The notes under the pieces were generated by a model, which saw only the letters and a program-made list of their open reading frames with translations, did no database searches and had not been told where the DNA came from. The position numbers were made by a program, and so were the translations under genes. Shown in pieces: positions 49,436 to 62,640 of a stretch of DNA of 64,000 nucleotides. Source of the stretch: Bactrocera neohumeralis. Taxonomy: Eukaryota; Arthropoda; Insecta; Diptera; Tephritidae. The DNA is taken from NCBI RefSeq assembly GCF_024586455.1, contig NC_065921.1, positions 43,174,574 through 43,238,573 of the forward strand, in the 5' to 3' direction. Positions within the stretch are counted from its first letter, which is position 1, and every line of letters starts with the position of its first letter.

Positions 49436-49716
49436 CAAAGATGTGCTGTTAGTAAACAGTTTCCGCAATTTCTACTTTTCACTTATACTTCCGCTCTCTC
49501 TCTCTCTCTCGATCTCTTTACTTTAGTGCAGATTACAGCAAATAATTGATTATTATTGCTGCACTTCGGCACTTCGGCACTTCTGCAATGGCGTCTCAAT
49601 CACTTTCGCTTTTGATCCGTCGACGGCGGCTGTCAAGTCCTTCAAAGACCTTTCAACCTCAAAAACCAATTACAGCTTTTTTATTGCGCATTTTTATGGA
49701 TAAACGCTTTGGTTAT
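49436..49716 (-). other. Candidate noncoding (5'UTR) exon, probably of atos
   Basis: On the complement an excellent acceptor (ttctctcccttctttcattgcag) opens at 49716 and a strong donor (ctttg then GTGAGTAG) closes at 49436. The 281-bp interval is more GC-rich than its flanks and has stops in all frames, so it would be noncoding. It is on the same strand as atos, whose first coding exon begins with an acceptor. Linking the two is inference; the intron would be about 23 kb. Confidence 0.5.
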
Positions 49717-51449
49717 CTGCAATGAAAGAAGGGAGAGAAAATAGAATAACATTAAAATTTGCCGTTATACAGGGTTGCTTATTATTATATTTATTTATGG
49801 GAAGAAAAAAACAAAATTTGATTGCTTAATTTAACAAAACAATTTATTATGAATGAGTTCCAATGAGTACCCATGGTCGCAGTTACACTAGGCTGGTTAG
49901 AGCTTGGCTTACTGAAGATAATATTTGAATGATTCAAGTCAAAATTATGTTTTTTTTGAATTTTTTTCATTAACTTGACCTAACCTCTAAAGGTGCTATG
50001 AGATACTTTAACAGCAAACAATATATAAAACTGAGTGCCTAATGTAGTATTTATATATTCCTTATAGTACTTATAATACAAAAAACATTATGTGACTATC
50101 CAACGGTTCATGCTACTCCAACCTAACCTAACTTTTTGATTAGTTCGTAAATCATTGAAAATTACTGAAATCATTTACAAATCTACTAAAGTATCACGGC
50201 CATTTGCCATGCGACGCTGCAAAACAACTAAATGGAGAAAATCAAAGCTCCGTTGTTAGGGTAAATATTTATTGCAAATAACAAAAGCTCATTTGGCTTA
50301 TTGTGCACAAAAATTAGACTAATGCTAGAAAAAACTGCATCATCATCTACTTTTACGCATGAAAATAGCGACTGGAAGCCGAGGTCATCGAATTGAGGTC
50401 GATTTATTTTATTTGGCACAATTAGAAAGGCACAAAGAGGCAAGCAAAAAAAGCAAAGCTCAGCTAGAAGACACAATAAAAAGCAGAGGCGCTGTGGGCG
50501 CAATAGCGAGCAAATAAAAACAATTCACGTAACTTAAGTATGTATTATTGCATGTGTGTGTGTTGGTGAGCAATTGCATTTTATGGCTCTTCCTCATAGC
50601 TTTTGATTGCCGCTGGCGAATGCAATAAAAGGCCGAGGAAAAGGCAGCAATTTTCACGGCATCGAAAAGGTTGCAAAAAGTGCACGCAAACAGCCGTGTG
50701 CTGTTGTCGTTGTTGTCCACAACCAAGTGGTGAATGGCAAATTTGCTGAATTACGATGACGGACAGACAGACTGATTATGCGAAAAAAACCGTTAACTGC
50801 ATTTAAGCGTGTTAATTCCAACAATACTGTGAGGGCAGCACATCACCGCTGCCGTTTGTATGTATGTATGTACATATGTGTGTGTGCGTGGTGTACGTGC
50901 CACAAAAAGCCAAAAGCGAAAATGAAACGTAAAAAAGACGATAAAAAAGTTACAAAGCAAAACATGCACAAAACAAATTATGGCAAATGCCTTGTGCAAC
51001 GCTCAATTTGGTCACTGCCACATGGCGCAAAGTGGCAACAACAGTTGCGAGTTGAAAATTTGATTTTTTGTTTTTGGCATAATCAGGCTATAAAATAGAC
51101 TTAATTCGTACATAGACTATGACTAAGTCCAAGCATATGTTGGCAGTTTGTGTTAACAGCAGCAGTAACAACAACAACACTTGTTGTTGGTTCTAATATT
51201 ACTTGCAATGATTGAAAGCAGTTAAATATAGCGATAAATACGGCTTATTGTTGTTGGTATTGCAATAGGCTCGAAATGAACAATAATTGAAAACAACTTA
51301 TTTTTAATTTTATTCATTTTTTTGTTGTTGTTGTTTTTGATTTGCTGAATTTCCAAATGAAAGTTGTTCAATAAGCGAAGCAGAGAGGGTAGTTGCTCTG
51401 AAACAGACAAAAAGTATGGTACAACTGGAGAGGAGTAAAGACAAGGAGG
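49717..51449. other. Gene-free DNA upstream of the candidate exon
   Basis: A mixture of AT-rich sequence and less biased patches (50370-50780, 50830-51080). No coding gene or transposon recognised; regulatory sequence is possible. Confidence 0.4.
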
Positions 51450-51570
51450 GCGGTTCTTACGACAGTCGGGTCTACGTAACCGGAAATGACCCCAATTTTT
51501 ATCCGGCCAGGGATTGTACACTCGGCAGCACTCTTTGACCAATTTACTGCTGTTTTCTGCCGCACTGACC
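51450..51570 (+). repeat. Dispersed repeat fragment (relative of 929-1120)
   Basis: Contains cgacagtcgggtctacgtaa and a conceptual SRVYVTGNDPNFYPARDC stretch, matching the fragment in the Pfk intron. Confidence 0.55.
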
Positions 51571-52019
51571 TTCTGCATGACATTTTTACTCAGGTAAGTG
51601 AACAGGTTTTGCTTTTCTCTTAATCACTAGCGCAATTTCTCCGAACAAATTTCTTTTCAGCTACGAAAACAAAAATTGTCGAGATTGCGGTCGAACATCG
51701 TAAAGCCCTCAACGAAATTAATTATTAGGTAGCTCTTATGAACAATTTTAAGTAACTCAACAACAAAGCACTCATTCTTCGAATGTTACTTAAGTCGTAG
51801 TATTTATTAAAATATTGGAATCTATCGACTCTTTCAGAATATCTAGTTGATTTCGTTCTGCCATCTTGAAATAATAACCGATTTATTTATTGAGGCCATT
51901 TTCTTTTAGAGTTTTTGTAGCACAAAATATTCCCCAAATGCTGTTGAAGTAACAGACCTTGGGAGGATATTAATCAAGCTCTATTTTGATTATTAAGACT
52001 AATACTAGGTTACTAGGTA

Positions 52020-52540
52020 GTAATACAACTATGGATGGACTTCTGTGCTTCAACGAATTTTGTTTTCTTCGGTTACAGATAGTTTTTGGAACGCCGTTCG
52101 ATCGATTGTTGGACAGTTTCATAAAACCACGCCACGTCGCTAGAAAAGTTGCTTTTGATGAATATAGGGTTCTCAGCTACGCTATCAAGCATATTTTTGG
52201 CAATCTCTACTCGACGTCGTTTTCGCGAATGATTCAAGTCTTTTGGTTCGAGTCTAGCATGGTCACCTTTCCATCCTGAAAGATTACTATAAATGTGTTG
52301 AGTCGATCTAGAGAGATGTTTTGGGATTCTCTGCTATCTTTCGGTTGCCAACAAGCAGTGCTTCTTAAATTTTTTCGATGTTATCATCATTACGCGCATG
52401 AGGTAAGATTTCAATGACTTCGCAGTCTTCACTGAATATTTTGTGCCACTCGAATACTTGTGTTCGTGATAAAGTAGACTCCTCAAAACACCTCTGCAGA
52501 CTTTTTAACGAATCCGTCATATTTATTTCATTGAAAATAT
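52020..52540 (-). pseudogene. Decayed mariner N-terminal region
   Basis: The complement reads in broken frames MTDSLKSLQRCFEESTLSRT then QVFEWHKIFSEDCEV, the helix-turn-helix region of a mariner transposase, followed by scrambled sequence. No catalytic block survives. Inactive. Confidence 0.55.
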
Positions 52541-53925
52541 AAACTCTTTGTTAATTTGTTTGGTACTAATCGCTTCATAAACGTACAGCTACCAAACATA
52601 CACTAATTGACTTTTGGAAATCAGGAACATAAAAAAAGATTGGACCAATATAGGAAACATGTTTTATCGATTCGAAAAAAAACAGTCTGGTTCAAATTTG
52701 ATCTGATTATATTCCACTTTTATAGGTATTTTGATTCGGAATCAGTATGAGAATAGCAAAATAAATATTTTGACTCATATATTTATGTAAAGGTAATTCC
52801 AGAATTATTTGAATACAGCTCTATTTGGTTCTGAATTTTCGCTTAGTATGGGGAAAGAAGTAAATAATTTTTTGAATATTTGCAAATATGCCAGCTACTA
52901 AACAAAAAATCCGAACCCGCTTATAGCGGAATGGGGTAGAACTTAAAAACTTCGAGGGATTACAGAATATATTTTATTTTTCTTGAACTGTTTTTAAATT
53001 ATGACACCAAACCTTTCTATCATAACAAATTTATCCGAAATTTTTAAAGCCTTTTAAGTACATATTTAAATATTAGCCTTCGCGTCCGGTGTAAAATTTT
53101 AGGAAAATTAAGATCTTATAATAATTACAGTCAGTCACTAATCGTTCACATCATTCATATATACATAAATGTATGTATGTTGTGCTCTCAAATAACATAA
53201 TTTAATCTGATTTAATGTGCTTTTGCGATGCTATTATATCGTTTGCTTGTTAATTGCTAGGAAGCCAGCTTTAACTGCCTCCGGTGTGATGAAGCCGCTG
53301 GTGTTGCAGCAATGTTGCAATCTTCAGTCATACATAATGGACACATCACTGAAGCATAAATAAAGCCAACAAACAACGCATTTGTAACGCTTTTGTAAGC
53401 AACAAATGGGTGAACAAAACAACAACAAAAACAGCAACAAAATATGAATAAAAATTGATGAGGCAACAACTGAATTGGAGCAGTTGAACAGATAAATGAA
53501 CGTAGAGCTACATATGTAGATATGTTAGATATATGCTTTCATATGTGTATACAAAAGTAATAGGAGTGACAGAAAATAGAGACAAAAGCTTTAAGCTTTG
53601 AAGAGTGGCGAAACGAACGAACAACTGGTTTAAATTAAATAGAGTGGCATAATAAAATCAAGAGAGAACAGAAGGAGGAGGTTAAACAAATTTATGGAGA
53701 TAACCGTATACTCGCTCAAGTTGAGTTTTTTTTTGTTGCCTTCACCGGTTGGTTTTTTGACAGTGAAGCAGAGCACTAACTTAGAGGGTAAAGTTTTGGT
53801 GAAACGAAGACGCCAATTAAGAAGAAGAAGAAGACGACAAAATAAGGAAAATATTTGTTTAGGTAGCGCATGTCTGGACTATTTAAATATTTAAGAAATT
53901 AATTTTAAATCTCTATAAAGATATA
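52541..53925. other. Gene-free DNA
   Basis: AT-rich. A cgaacgaacaactggttt motif near 53616 belongs to the repeat that is tandem at 63188-63430. No gene recognised. Confidence 0.4.
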
Positions 53926-54072
53926 TGCTACACTGGTCCGATCTAAACAGGATCTGAGAAAAGGACGTGTGTAAAATTTCAGATCGACAGCTCAAAAACT
54001 GAAGAACTAGTCCGCGTATATACTGATCGCACATAGCTAAATCGGTTCTGCTCGTCAAACTGATCATGTATG
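53926..54072 (+). repeat. Dispersed repeat family C fragment
   Basis: Blocks ctacactggtccgatctaaa, aaaatttcagatcgacagct and gaactagtccgcgtatata match the family at 24420, 55310, 56880 and 62090. Confidence 0.6.
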
Positions 54073-55309
54073 TATGTACATATATAAAAACCAAAGTATA
54101 AACATAATCTGAAAACAAAAAAGTGCCTTAAATTGATTAAATTGTAAAGCAGCGCCGTGAAGGAGACCGAACAAAAGCGTGAACGTGACCAGAAACGCGC
54201 ACTGCGCATGTGCAACGCCACATTGTGTATTATTCAAACACGGCGCAGTGCATGTACAGGAGCGGAGACATAATGACAGCAGCGCTGTAGCAGGCGGGTG
54301 ACAACAGAGCGCGCCAGTGTTGGAAAACGAGTTCGAAAGATTGCGTGTGACATAAATGTATAAAATATGTATATGTATATGTAAATATATGTTGATAGCA
54401 GCATAAATTAACCGCGTTGACATTCGAGCATTAGAAAATGTATATTACAACAAAAAGTAATAACAAAAACAATGTTCAATATAAATATTTGCTAAACAAG
54501 TAATAGAAAAATTATAAAATATGTAATTAAAAAATAATAATCATTACTTATATAGCAAAAACAAGCGCTAATGACAAAAACCAACAACAATAACAGCGAA
54601 AACAGTGACAGCAGAGTAGCAAAGACAAAGTGGATTAGGTCACACGTAACTCGAACGTGCCACTTTCAAGCGGCTACTGTTATGAACACACAAACACACA
54701 CGTATGCATCTACAAATGCGCATATATAGAATTGATATAATTCTGCGTCTAGCCCCTTGGTCACACACATACATATGTACATATAGACATACACATGCAT
54801 GTAATTTGTATGCAAGCGCGTGCACTGAGCTAGCTGGGGCTTTGGCGTTCGCATTTGATTTTGCGCGCCTCGTGGCGGAGGTGCGGCTTGGCTGCCTTGT
54901 GCCGCTTTATATTACTTTGTTCTATTCATTCTTACTATTTTCAATTTATTTATTTTTTAATTTGTATTTTTCAATTTGCGGCGCGCAAATCAAGCTGCAA
55001 TGCGCCCAACTCGTCGATAACAAATTGCAAAAGCAACAACAATCACAAATTTACAAAATCAAAAAATACAAAAATTACAACAACAGCAAAAATTGAGAGC
55101 AAAAAATCAGCAACAATAATAATTGCGAGCTAATTTTTTTTATAAAAAATTACAACAATAAAATTGCGGGTAACAAAATTTTATAAAAAAATACAACAAA
55201 AACAACAACAATAAAAATTTCGAGCAACAAAAATTGTATAAAAGAGTTACAAAAACAATAACGAAATTATAAAAATAGCAAAAAAAATAATAAATATAAC
55301 GAAAGAAGA
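54073..55309. other. GC-richer island and A/C-rich stretch, no defined gene
   Basis: About 54140-54350 and 54620-54910 are clearly less AT-rich. Then 55000-55300 is rich in caa and aaaattacaa runs on the plus strand, a composition often seen in fly 5'UTRs and CNS-gene leaders. This could be a promoter or exon region, but I cannot define one. Confidence 0.35.
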
Positions 55310-55800
55310 TATGCTATAGTGTTTCGATCTGAATTTCTTCGGTGATTATACTATTGTTGCCTTGGATAATATTTTATGCAAAATTTTGTAAAGTTAATTC
55401 GTGAAATAAAAATATCTTCTTTATAAGGACTTAATTTTGAACGATTAGTTTGTATGGCAGCTACATTATATAGTGATTCGATCTGAACAATTTCTTCGGA
55501 GGTTGTACCATTGTCCTAGACAATAACCCACGTAGAATTTCTTGAAGATAGTTCGTCAAATGAAAAAGTTTTTCATACAAATACTTGATTTTGATCGATC
55601 AGTTTGTATGGCAGCTATAAGCTATAGTAGACCGATATCGGTGGTTCCAACAAATGAGCAGCTTCTTAGAGAGAAAAGAACGGGTGCAAAATTGCAGTTC
55701 GCTATCTAACGAACTGAGGGACTAGTTGACGTCAAAACGGACATACCGACGTGGCTATATAGACTCGGCTCAGAACGTTTATTATGTATATGTATATACT
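55310..55800 (+). repeat. Dispersed repeat family C, longer copy with internal repeats
   Basis: The inner unit (gatcagtttgtatggcagct then atagtg(g)tccgat) occurs at least three times (about 55310, 55445 and 55595). A terminal part follows with gcagcttcttagagag, ctaacgaactgagggactag and acatac(c)gacgtggctata. No coding sequence. Confidence 0.7.
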
Positions 55801-56879
55801 TCAAAGGGTTTCCCATGTTTTCTTTTGATATTACAAACTTCCTTACAAGCTAAAAATAGCCTGCTCAGGGTATAACAACTACAAAAAGCTGCAAAAGCAA
55901 CAACAAAAATTGGAAAAAACAAGAAAACTTGCCAAAAAAATAGGATAAACAACAAGTAACTGCAACTGCTTGCAGTGAGTAACTATACACGTACACACAC
56001 ACACACACATGCGCATTCAATTGCATTGCCATTTGTAGTTGTTGCAATGTCAGAGCAACGTGCACATTTGAGGCGCTTTCAAAGCGCGGCGATTATGCAA
56101 AGCATATGTTTGGCTTGCTTTGTCGTTTTTTGGCGCATTTGTTTGCTATTTTTGTTGGCAGCAAAATTTGGCAATACAACAAAGCGCTGAGTGCGCTTCA
56201 GCTTGTTAAGCTTGTGGCGTTGCCAGCTGGTATTTAATTTAACTTTTTTCATTTGCTTTAATTTTATTTTGCGCTGCATTTGCCGAGCTTTAGAATCCAA
56301 TTGGCAGCAGCAGCGACACAGTTATTAACAGGCACAAGCGCCTTAAAGCCAAGCCACGCTGGCGCAGACGCTTGCACAACTACACATACAATACAAATGT
56401 ACACACACTTACATATCATATACATATACATATGTATGTAGGCAGCAGCAACTATTGGCAGCAGTTTAAACGCTTGAATTGCAATGCTCGATTGCGAAGC
56501 TTTTTGGCGCGGTTGCCAAAGCGTTGGCATGAGCAGCGGTAACCATGGCTGTCTGTCCGTCCGTCTATTTGTTGCAGCAACATGCCGACACGCTTAGCTG
56601 TTGGTTTGCGCGTTAGCACAGTTTTATGTAGTTCTGTATGCCACAAAGTGGGTCATGGTTAGTGTGTTGCATGTTGCCGTCTGTCATTTTTGTCACTTTT
56701 ATAATTTTTTTGTTTTTATCTGTGTTCGATTTTCACGTAATTGGCAGGGTTGCCGAAAAGCAGATGTGTGTTTGAATGGCTTTCTGATAATTGTAAGTAT
56801 GTATGTATGTGCATATATAACTGAAACTTTTAATTAAATAAGGAAAGGCAAAGTAGACTGAAACTCATAAAGTGCAGTT
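55801..56879. other. Gene-free DNA, moderately GC-rich patches
   Basis: Patches at 56030-56200 and 56280-56650 are richer in G and C. An (AC)n tract lies at 55992-56010. No coding gene recognised. Confidence 0.4.
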
Positions 56880-57300
56880 AGAAATAGAAAACAAATAAAA
56901 GTGAACTTCGGTTGCACGGAAGCCATAATACCTGTCCCAAGTAAAGAAGCTACCATGCATGAACCTGATTTTGATTGTTCAGTTTGTATGCTATAGTAGT
57001 CCGATCTGGGAATTTTTTTTTTGGAAATTGTACAATTGCCTTAAGCAAATAAATCATGTTAAATTTTTTGAAGATTTTTAGTAAAATAAAAAGTTTTTCA
57101 TACAAAGACCTGATTTTGATTGTTCAGTTTATATGGCGGTTATATGCTATAGTGGTTCGATATGGTAAATTTCTTCAGATATTTTAACGTTATCTTAGAA
57201 AATAATCCAAGCCAAATTTCGTGAAGATATATTCTCAAATAAAAAAGTTTTCTATACAAGAACCTAATTTCGATCGATTAATATATTCTATTTGTTAAAC
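56880..57300 (+). repeat. Dispersed repeat family C, 5' part
   Basis: It begins with a hairpin-like acttcggttgcacggaag and ataataccc-type block, then two copies of gattgttcagttt(g/a)tatg and tgctatagt(a/g)gttcgat. Confidence 0.65.
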
Positions 57301-58239
57301 TTTTTAGAGCGGTGCATCGAACAAACAGCGGATATAAATGGAGTAAACCGATTTAATTGTATAGCGATATGACATATAAACACTTGAATTTTGTAACTTC
57401 ATTCTCGCTCGCATTGAACTCAACTCGATAATTTCAATGCCGAGAGCAGAGATCAAACATAACGAGCAGTGCCATATCGAAAAAGGTAATACATACATAT
57501 ATACAAATATGTATTATATATTAGACGATGATTAGGTTATATATGTATATATTAGAGTGGGTCAAAAATTGAATAAATATTTCGCTTTCTATTCTACAAA
57601 ATAGCTTCTCAGACACTCCTACGAAAATCTCTTCAAGTAAGAGTTCTTAATTGTAACGGGAAGGTACACCGCTTTACAGTTTTCTATTTTTTTCTCATTA
57701 TCAGCTAGAAAAAAATCATATCTTGCTTTCAACAACTAAAAATAAATATCTCGTTTCATAGATTTTGTAGAAAATTGATGCTCTAGAGAAAGGTCTCTAC
57801 CGATTTTTTCATAAACCCAACTATTTAAAAGATATTAACGGTTCAAATTAAATTTTTTAAGGCAATTTTTTTAAATAAATTTTACAACTAAGTAAAAAAT
57901 CATTATAAAAAATAATTATACAGATTCTCATATAAAAATATTCCTATAAAAGTTATACACAGTTAAAGTTATGCCTCAAATGTACGAGTTCTGTATTTAT
58001 GCAGTACACCATGGCGTATGAGCAATATATAATATGCAAATAAATCACTGGTATGAATGCTTTGTACCTTTCATGTATAACTTTAAATGCATGTAACTTT
58101 TAAAGGAACATTTTTATAGAAAAAATAAAAACTTCGCACTCTTTTCTGGTTAGAAAATGTTGTAATCGAATATCACTTTTTCAAACTTGCATACTTACTT
58201 TCTTAATGCAAAATATCATAAAATCTCATGTTATGTGTA
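57301..58239. other. Gene-free DNA with a dispersed repeat
   Basis: 57556-57740 shares ordered blocks with 41331-41440. Otherwise AT-rich and unrecognised. Confidence 0.4.
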
Positions 58240-58241
58240 TA

Positions 58242-58888
58242 TCGTCACCTAAAATCCAAAACAACGTATCATAAAAAATCGAAAATCGCTGAAGGATATA
58301 ATAACCAATATATGTATATTATAACCATTTTATAACGAAAACTGAAATTTTGTTTCAATATGAGTGTATTGATAACCAATTTTGGGTAGTCGAAACAGTC
58401 TTTTCGTATTTTGGTAATATAAGTAGATGTCGTTGCAGTCGTACATCTCCAGTGCTACGAATCACATTGTGTCATAGCATATAGTGTTGGAAAGGTGAGA
58501 TTTTAAGCGTCATTTAACCAAAATTCGGGGAAGAAGAGAAAGAGTTACAGCTGTTCAAAAATGAGTGAAAATAATGAAGAAATCCGCTATATTTTGAAAT
58601 TTTTAGTAAAAAAAAGGGAAGAATGACACACAATGGTTCGCCAGCATCCGTTTTTGAAATTTCGATTTACACTGATGGAGTAATGTCTCTAGTGAAAAAA
58701 TAGCAAAAAGTGATCGACCAAAATGGTACATATTTTTTTATTTATTTATTAATATAATTACAAAAAAAATAAGTTGAAGTTTGATTAGGAATACGAAAAG
58801 ACTTTTTCGACCACCCAAATAAAATAATATATAACCAATATAAACTTATGAAAAGTGACATTATGTTATTTTGCATTTTAGGTGACGA
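58242..58888 (+). mobile_element. Deleted mariner with inverted ends and TA duplication, 647 bp
   Basis: TCGTCACCTAAAATCCAAAA at the left and the complement TCGTCACCTAAAATGCAAAA at the right are inverted repeats with one mismatch. TA flanks both sides (58240-58241 and 58889-58890). Inside, from 58561, a start reads MSENNEEIRYILKFLVKK, the N-terminus typical of SETMAR/irritans-type mariners, then stops. The catalytic region is gone, so it is a nonautonomous remnant. The left half matches family D at 37225 and 40560. Confidence 0.8.
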
Positions 58889-58890
58889 TA

Positions 58891-61800
58891 TGTGGAATAT
58901 ATGTGAAAATAAATACAAATTAGACACGGTTTAAATTGAATATAAATAGCTTATTTCCATTGGATCCTGGTTTTTAGAGCAAAAACTGACTGCAAGAAAC
59001 AATCATCTTCGAAAAACTAATACCCTAATACATATGTATGCACATACATACATACATACATATAACACTACTATCACAGATAAATAAGTATTTAATACAA
59101 CTCCGCTCAATGTGACAGTTTTTCATTTCTGGGACGTCAATGTCACGCTGAGCACTTTCGATTTGTTACATAAGCGCTATTTGCCACTTATACCCATATA
59201 AATACATATGTACATATATAGTATTCCATAATATAATACATACAGTACTTGTATTGTAAAGTTGTGGCATGATTTCATTTTTATACACGCTTATTGCAAT
59301 CAGCTCACTCATATACATACATATATTGTATTATTGCCACAATAATGCAATTGTGAAAAACCAATTATCGACTTTAATTACCACATACTATGTGTATGTG
59401 CATGTGGATGTATAAGCCTGAAATGTTGTATATTTCTTTGTAAGCTTACTTGTATGTTTGCCTGTCGCTAATGATATATGATTTAATTATTTTCATAGTT
59501 ATTTCTCCGTCAGATGGCAGTCATATGTTTATTGCATACACTGAGTAGCAAAATAAATGCATTCATGTCGTTAGAGAAAATTAATAAGAAAATAATAAAA
59601 ATTGTTGATTTTTCGGCTTTATGCTACTTTTAACTATGAAAGATGAACAATATAATAAAAACTTAGTGGCGAATCGAACAAACAACTGGTTTAAGCTAAC
59701 TAAATTGGAAAAAGTGTTGTAATAGTTCAAGCAGTTATAAACCAAGGTGTTTATATACATACTTTCTAATTTTGAATTCAACTAAAGGCGTCCTCGTTCT
59801 GCCATTTCGTTAGCTTTGAGTATTCCCCCTCTCGCCTTAAATAATATAAAGAGAACCACGAAGTTAGTGCGCTCAGTTTGACTATTGAGAAAACTGGTCT
59901 GAAATATTCAAAAAAAAAACTTAATGAGCGACATCGTTTAAGATATCTCACTAATATAGTCCTCCCTCTTGAAATGGTGTAGCCACTCTCTTTTTTCTAT
60001 TGTTTTTCTATTGTGACTGGCTTAAACGACAAATTAACGTCAAGAATGAAATCACAAGAAATTTTTTTGATGATTTAAGAACTTATGACCTGAAACAAAT
60101 TCTGATTGTTTATAGAAAAAATATCTCATGAATGCTACTCGAACTCAAGTTGTTGGTTGGTTGAAAAAGAAATACCGGAAGTAGCCGCACTTAAGCTCCG
60201 AAGACGTTTCAAAAAATCAATTTTTATTGACTTTATCGATAGACATATAATCTAAAAAATTTATTGTAAAATTTCAAAAACCGTTCTTCAAAAATGTGTA
60301 AGATATGCCACTTGAATGTGGTTGGCGCGAAGCCGAGCCGACCGACCTTTAAACGCAAAAACGAGGTTTTCTTGAAACCATGTTTTTCAAATTGGCTTAA
60401 GTAGTTTAAGAAAATATAGTAAATATAGTAAATATATTTTCTTCATTCGGTTTTTACTTTAAAGGGTATAAAAAAACTTTTACAGATAGATGATTATGTC
60501 CGTATAATGAAAAAAGATTTTTAACCATTTTTAGGCGAAAATAATCGATTTTTTTTTAATATTCGAATTTTCTGAAAATCGTGGTCTATCTATAATCTAT
60601 CTATCTGTGAGTTGAAAATATTGAAAAAGTGGACGTGACCCTGCCCATAAATAGGTTTAATGTATGTATGTATAATATATCTCCTAGACTGCTAAAACTA
60701 CAAAATCCAAATTCGCTTAATAATTATTATAAGAACTCCTACCGACAGCATGGATGAAATCAGATGATAATCCCGCCTACTCCCCATATAACGGTACTGA
60801 TTGAAATTTTTTACCTTAATGTATTTTCCTGGCTTTGATTCGTGCGAATTGAAAGAATATAACATGTTCTGTTGCACCAGAAAATCAATTTTTTTGTTAA
60901 AATATTTTAATGCCATTTTATTGCACACTGCTGTAGCCATATGTACAACAATATATCACCCAGTTACAGCAGCTGATAAAGTTTCAAATCAGCATATACA
61001 GAAGCGTTATGCATAGTGTTGATGAGTTGGTAAACAAGACTCGGCTACAATTACAAAAACAAATTAGCAAAATAGTACACGATAAGTAGGCGAGCGAGTG
61101 TGTAACTAACTGCATGTAATATAAAGGTACATCTGAGCTGCAAGATCCGCATTCAGATATCAGATGTAAATTAATGCAATTCTAACCCAAGTGGCGTTTG
61201 TCGGGAAACCTAAGCCAGTAGCCTCATTTCTGTTGTCTTGTTAACATTTTAGTGTTTTTTGTTTTTGCAACAAAGGTGTAATGAAAATAAAAGCATAAAT
61301 TGCAATTTTACATATTTTTTGCATTTTGTAAATGCGTTCAGACGCTTGTAACACCCGCTGCTGCACAACAAGAATGTACATTATTTACTAACACACACGC
61401 ACATACACATGGCAGTGGGGCATATGGAGCTGGCGTGCAGTAATTTTATCTGTTAGCGTTATCGAATTTTTTATTTGCGGCATACCACCGCCATGAGTTA
61501 TTCGAGTCAACATGAAATGACAATGTGGCAGATGAGGAAAAATGCATCACGCGCTTTTCTATGAGCCACGTACACATACTAACAACATAAATATAAATAT
61601 TTACATATATATATATAACTTATACATATATGTAAAAGCATATGCGGATATACTGGCACTCATATCACTGGTGTTTTTATGCGGTTGGCGGAAACTTTTT
61701 ATCTTGCCAGCGAATTACATAATGAAATTGCTCAGCAGAAAGCGTATTCATGTTCATTTCCACATTTCGTTATTCACTAGTGAAAAATGCGTCAGTTTGC

Positions 61801-62085
61801 ATGCGGGGATTATAAAGATATTTCATCGCCATTGTTACAGCTCGTGGGTATTTGTATAAAGTCTGGCGACCTTGAGCGTTTTATCGCAACTTTTAATAAA
61901 TGTTAATATTTGAAAGCGCTAAATTCCTTAAAAGTTTGTAATTGTAGCTGAAAAGTTGATAAATAAAAGATGAATGGTGATAAACAAAGCGAACTAATAC
62001 CTATATTTATACTATGCAAATATTTCAGGTTTGAGGTTATGTTGAAAAAATGTTAAAATAGCTGAAATTAAACAATTAACAAGAA
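58891..62085. other. Gene-free DNA
   Basis: TACATATGTA-type repeats at 59030-59060 and 61600-61640. A gcgaatcgaacaaacaactg motif at about 59670 belongs to the 63.2-kb tandem family. Reading frames are short and unremarkable. Confidence 0.4.
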
Positions 62086-62640
62086 AAAACTTCAATTTCG
62101 TTTGCACCAAAGCTATAATACCCTTCACAGTTGCATTTCTAAGGCACTGAAAGGGCATAAAAAAGTCATTATTATGATTTTAACATTGTTTGTATGACAT
62201 CTACATATGTATACGCTGTAGTGGTTCGATCCTTATAATTTCTTCGGAGACTGTACCGTTTCTTTGAACAATAATCCAACTTAAATTTCTTGAAGATATC
62301 TCGTCAACGACACAAGTTTTCCATACAAGCACTGGATTTGTTCGATAAGTTTGAATGACAGCTATATGCTATATTGATCCGATATGTAGAATTCCTTTGT
62401 AGATTGTAACGTTGCTTTGAGCAATGATCCATGATTCCGATTGTTCAGTTTGTATGCTAGCTATATGCTATAATGGTCTGATATGGGCGGTTCCGACTAC
62501 TGAGCAGCTCCTTGGGGTGAATAGGCTGTGCAAAAATTCAGATCTATATCTCAGAAACTGAGGGACTAATTCGTGTATTTACAAGCGCACAAGGCTATAT
62601 TGCCTCAGCTCGTCACACTGATATTTATGGCATATATATC
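62086..62640 (+). repeat. Dispersed repeat family C, most complete copy
   Basis: It runs from aacttcaatttcgtttgcac and ctataatacccttcac, through three inner units (tgctatattgatccgatatg type), to gagcagctccttgggg, atctcagaaactgagggac and a decayed caaggctatattgcctcag. The order agrees with the copies at 55310 and 56880. Confidence 0.7.
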
